This document shows, piece by piece, positions 63,933-64,000 of a stretch of 64,000 nucleotides of DNA (positions within the stretch are counted from its first letter, which is position 1; each line of letters starts with the position of its first letter). The DNA lies in NCBI GenBank assembly GCA_035541895.1, contig DATKMK010000063.1:12993-76992 (forward strand), in the 5' to 3' direction. Origin of the DNA: DATKMK01 sp035541895 (GTDB lineage Bacteria > Desulfobacterota > Binatia > HRBIN30 > JACQVA1). Below the pieces are notes generated by a model. That model searched no databases, was not told the DNA's origin, and saw nothing but the letters and a program-made list of their open reading frames with translations. The translations under genes and the position numbers were made by a program.

Positions 63933-64000
63933 GTGTCGCCCACACTCAAGCTCGTCGCCGGACTCATCGTCGCCGGCGCCTTGGTCGGCGGCGCGATCGC
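63933..64000 (+). CDS. Start of a further membrane or exported protein (cut by window end)
   Basis: GTG at 63933, 2 bp after the previous stop and 8 bp after GGAG, opens a frame reading VSPTLKLVAGLIVAGALVGG. This is a hydrophobic helix or signal anchor. Only 22 residues are visible. Its spacing says it belongs to the same operon. Confidence 0.5.
   Translation, partial: MSPTLKLVAGLIVAGALVGGAI

Overview
The window is a high-GC, gene-dense stretch of bacterial chromosome with no rRNA, tRNA, CRISPR array, phage or insertion-sequence genes that I could see. The gene mix points to an uncultured deltaproteobacterium-like lineage, and Binatota / Desulfobacterota_B is my best guess. That mix is F420/FMN-type LLM oxidoreductases, amidohydrolases, a BKACE enzyme, a ferredoxin-dependent 2-oxoacid oxidoreductase, split-subunit glycine cleavage P-protein, a multiheme cytochrome c, secreted proteins with dockerin-like EF-hands and Thr/Pro linkers, and DUF2298 membrane proteins. 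The assignment is inference from gene content only, with no marker gene to prove it.

Layout. 1-5.9 kb: catabolic genes (a cut-off amidohydrolase and an LLM oxidoreductase, then divergently a styrene-oxide-isomerase-like membrane protein, an alkyl-sulfatase lipoprotein and an epoxide-hydrolase-like enzyme). 6-10.2 kb: a minus-strand operon of 2-oxoacid:ferredoxin oxidoreductase (fused gamma-alpha, then beta) plus a fused CoA transferase. 10.4-23.1 kb: core genes (parC, MaoC hydratase, alanine dehydrogenase, folD, a complete gcvT-H-PA-PB operon, a TonB-like protein, tatA, a zinc-ribbon/DUF3426 protein, a GT2 transferase). Alanine dehydrogenase, FolD and the glycine cleavage proteins would together serve amino-acid nitrogen and one-carbon metabolism.

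23.3-26.3 kb holds two related, translationally coupled secreted proteins that I do not recognise. 26.3-31.2 kb is a second catabolic block (CBS protein, BKACE, two amidohydrolases, LLM oxidoreductase). 31.3-34.0 kb encodes a large secreted cytochrome with nine CxxCH sites, one CX4CH site and dockerin-like EF-hands. 34.1-38.5 kb has an FAD oxidoreductase diverging from a DUF2298 membrane protein and a coupled methyltransferase. 38.6-46.6 kb is a collinear envelope module: LolA-like carrier, FtsX-type ABC permease, ABC ATPase, a lipoprotein, a secreted Thr/Pro-linker protein and a beta-barrel resembling DUF1302. 46.6-48.7 kb is a coupled reductase/methyltransferase pair.

48.9-64 kb is the most striking part: five consecutive large GT-C type membrane proteins, with a GT2 polyprenyl-phosphate glycosyltransferase-like gene among them. 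The first (1720 aa) joins a GT-C domain, a DUF2298 domain and an NHL beta-propeller in one chain; the second (861 aa) joins GT-C to an NHL propeller; the last two are tandem paralogues. Nearly all junctions overlap or are a few bases apart, so this looks like one operon making and transferring lipid-linked sugars at the outer face of the inner membrane. The operon continues past the window end.
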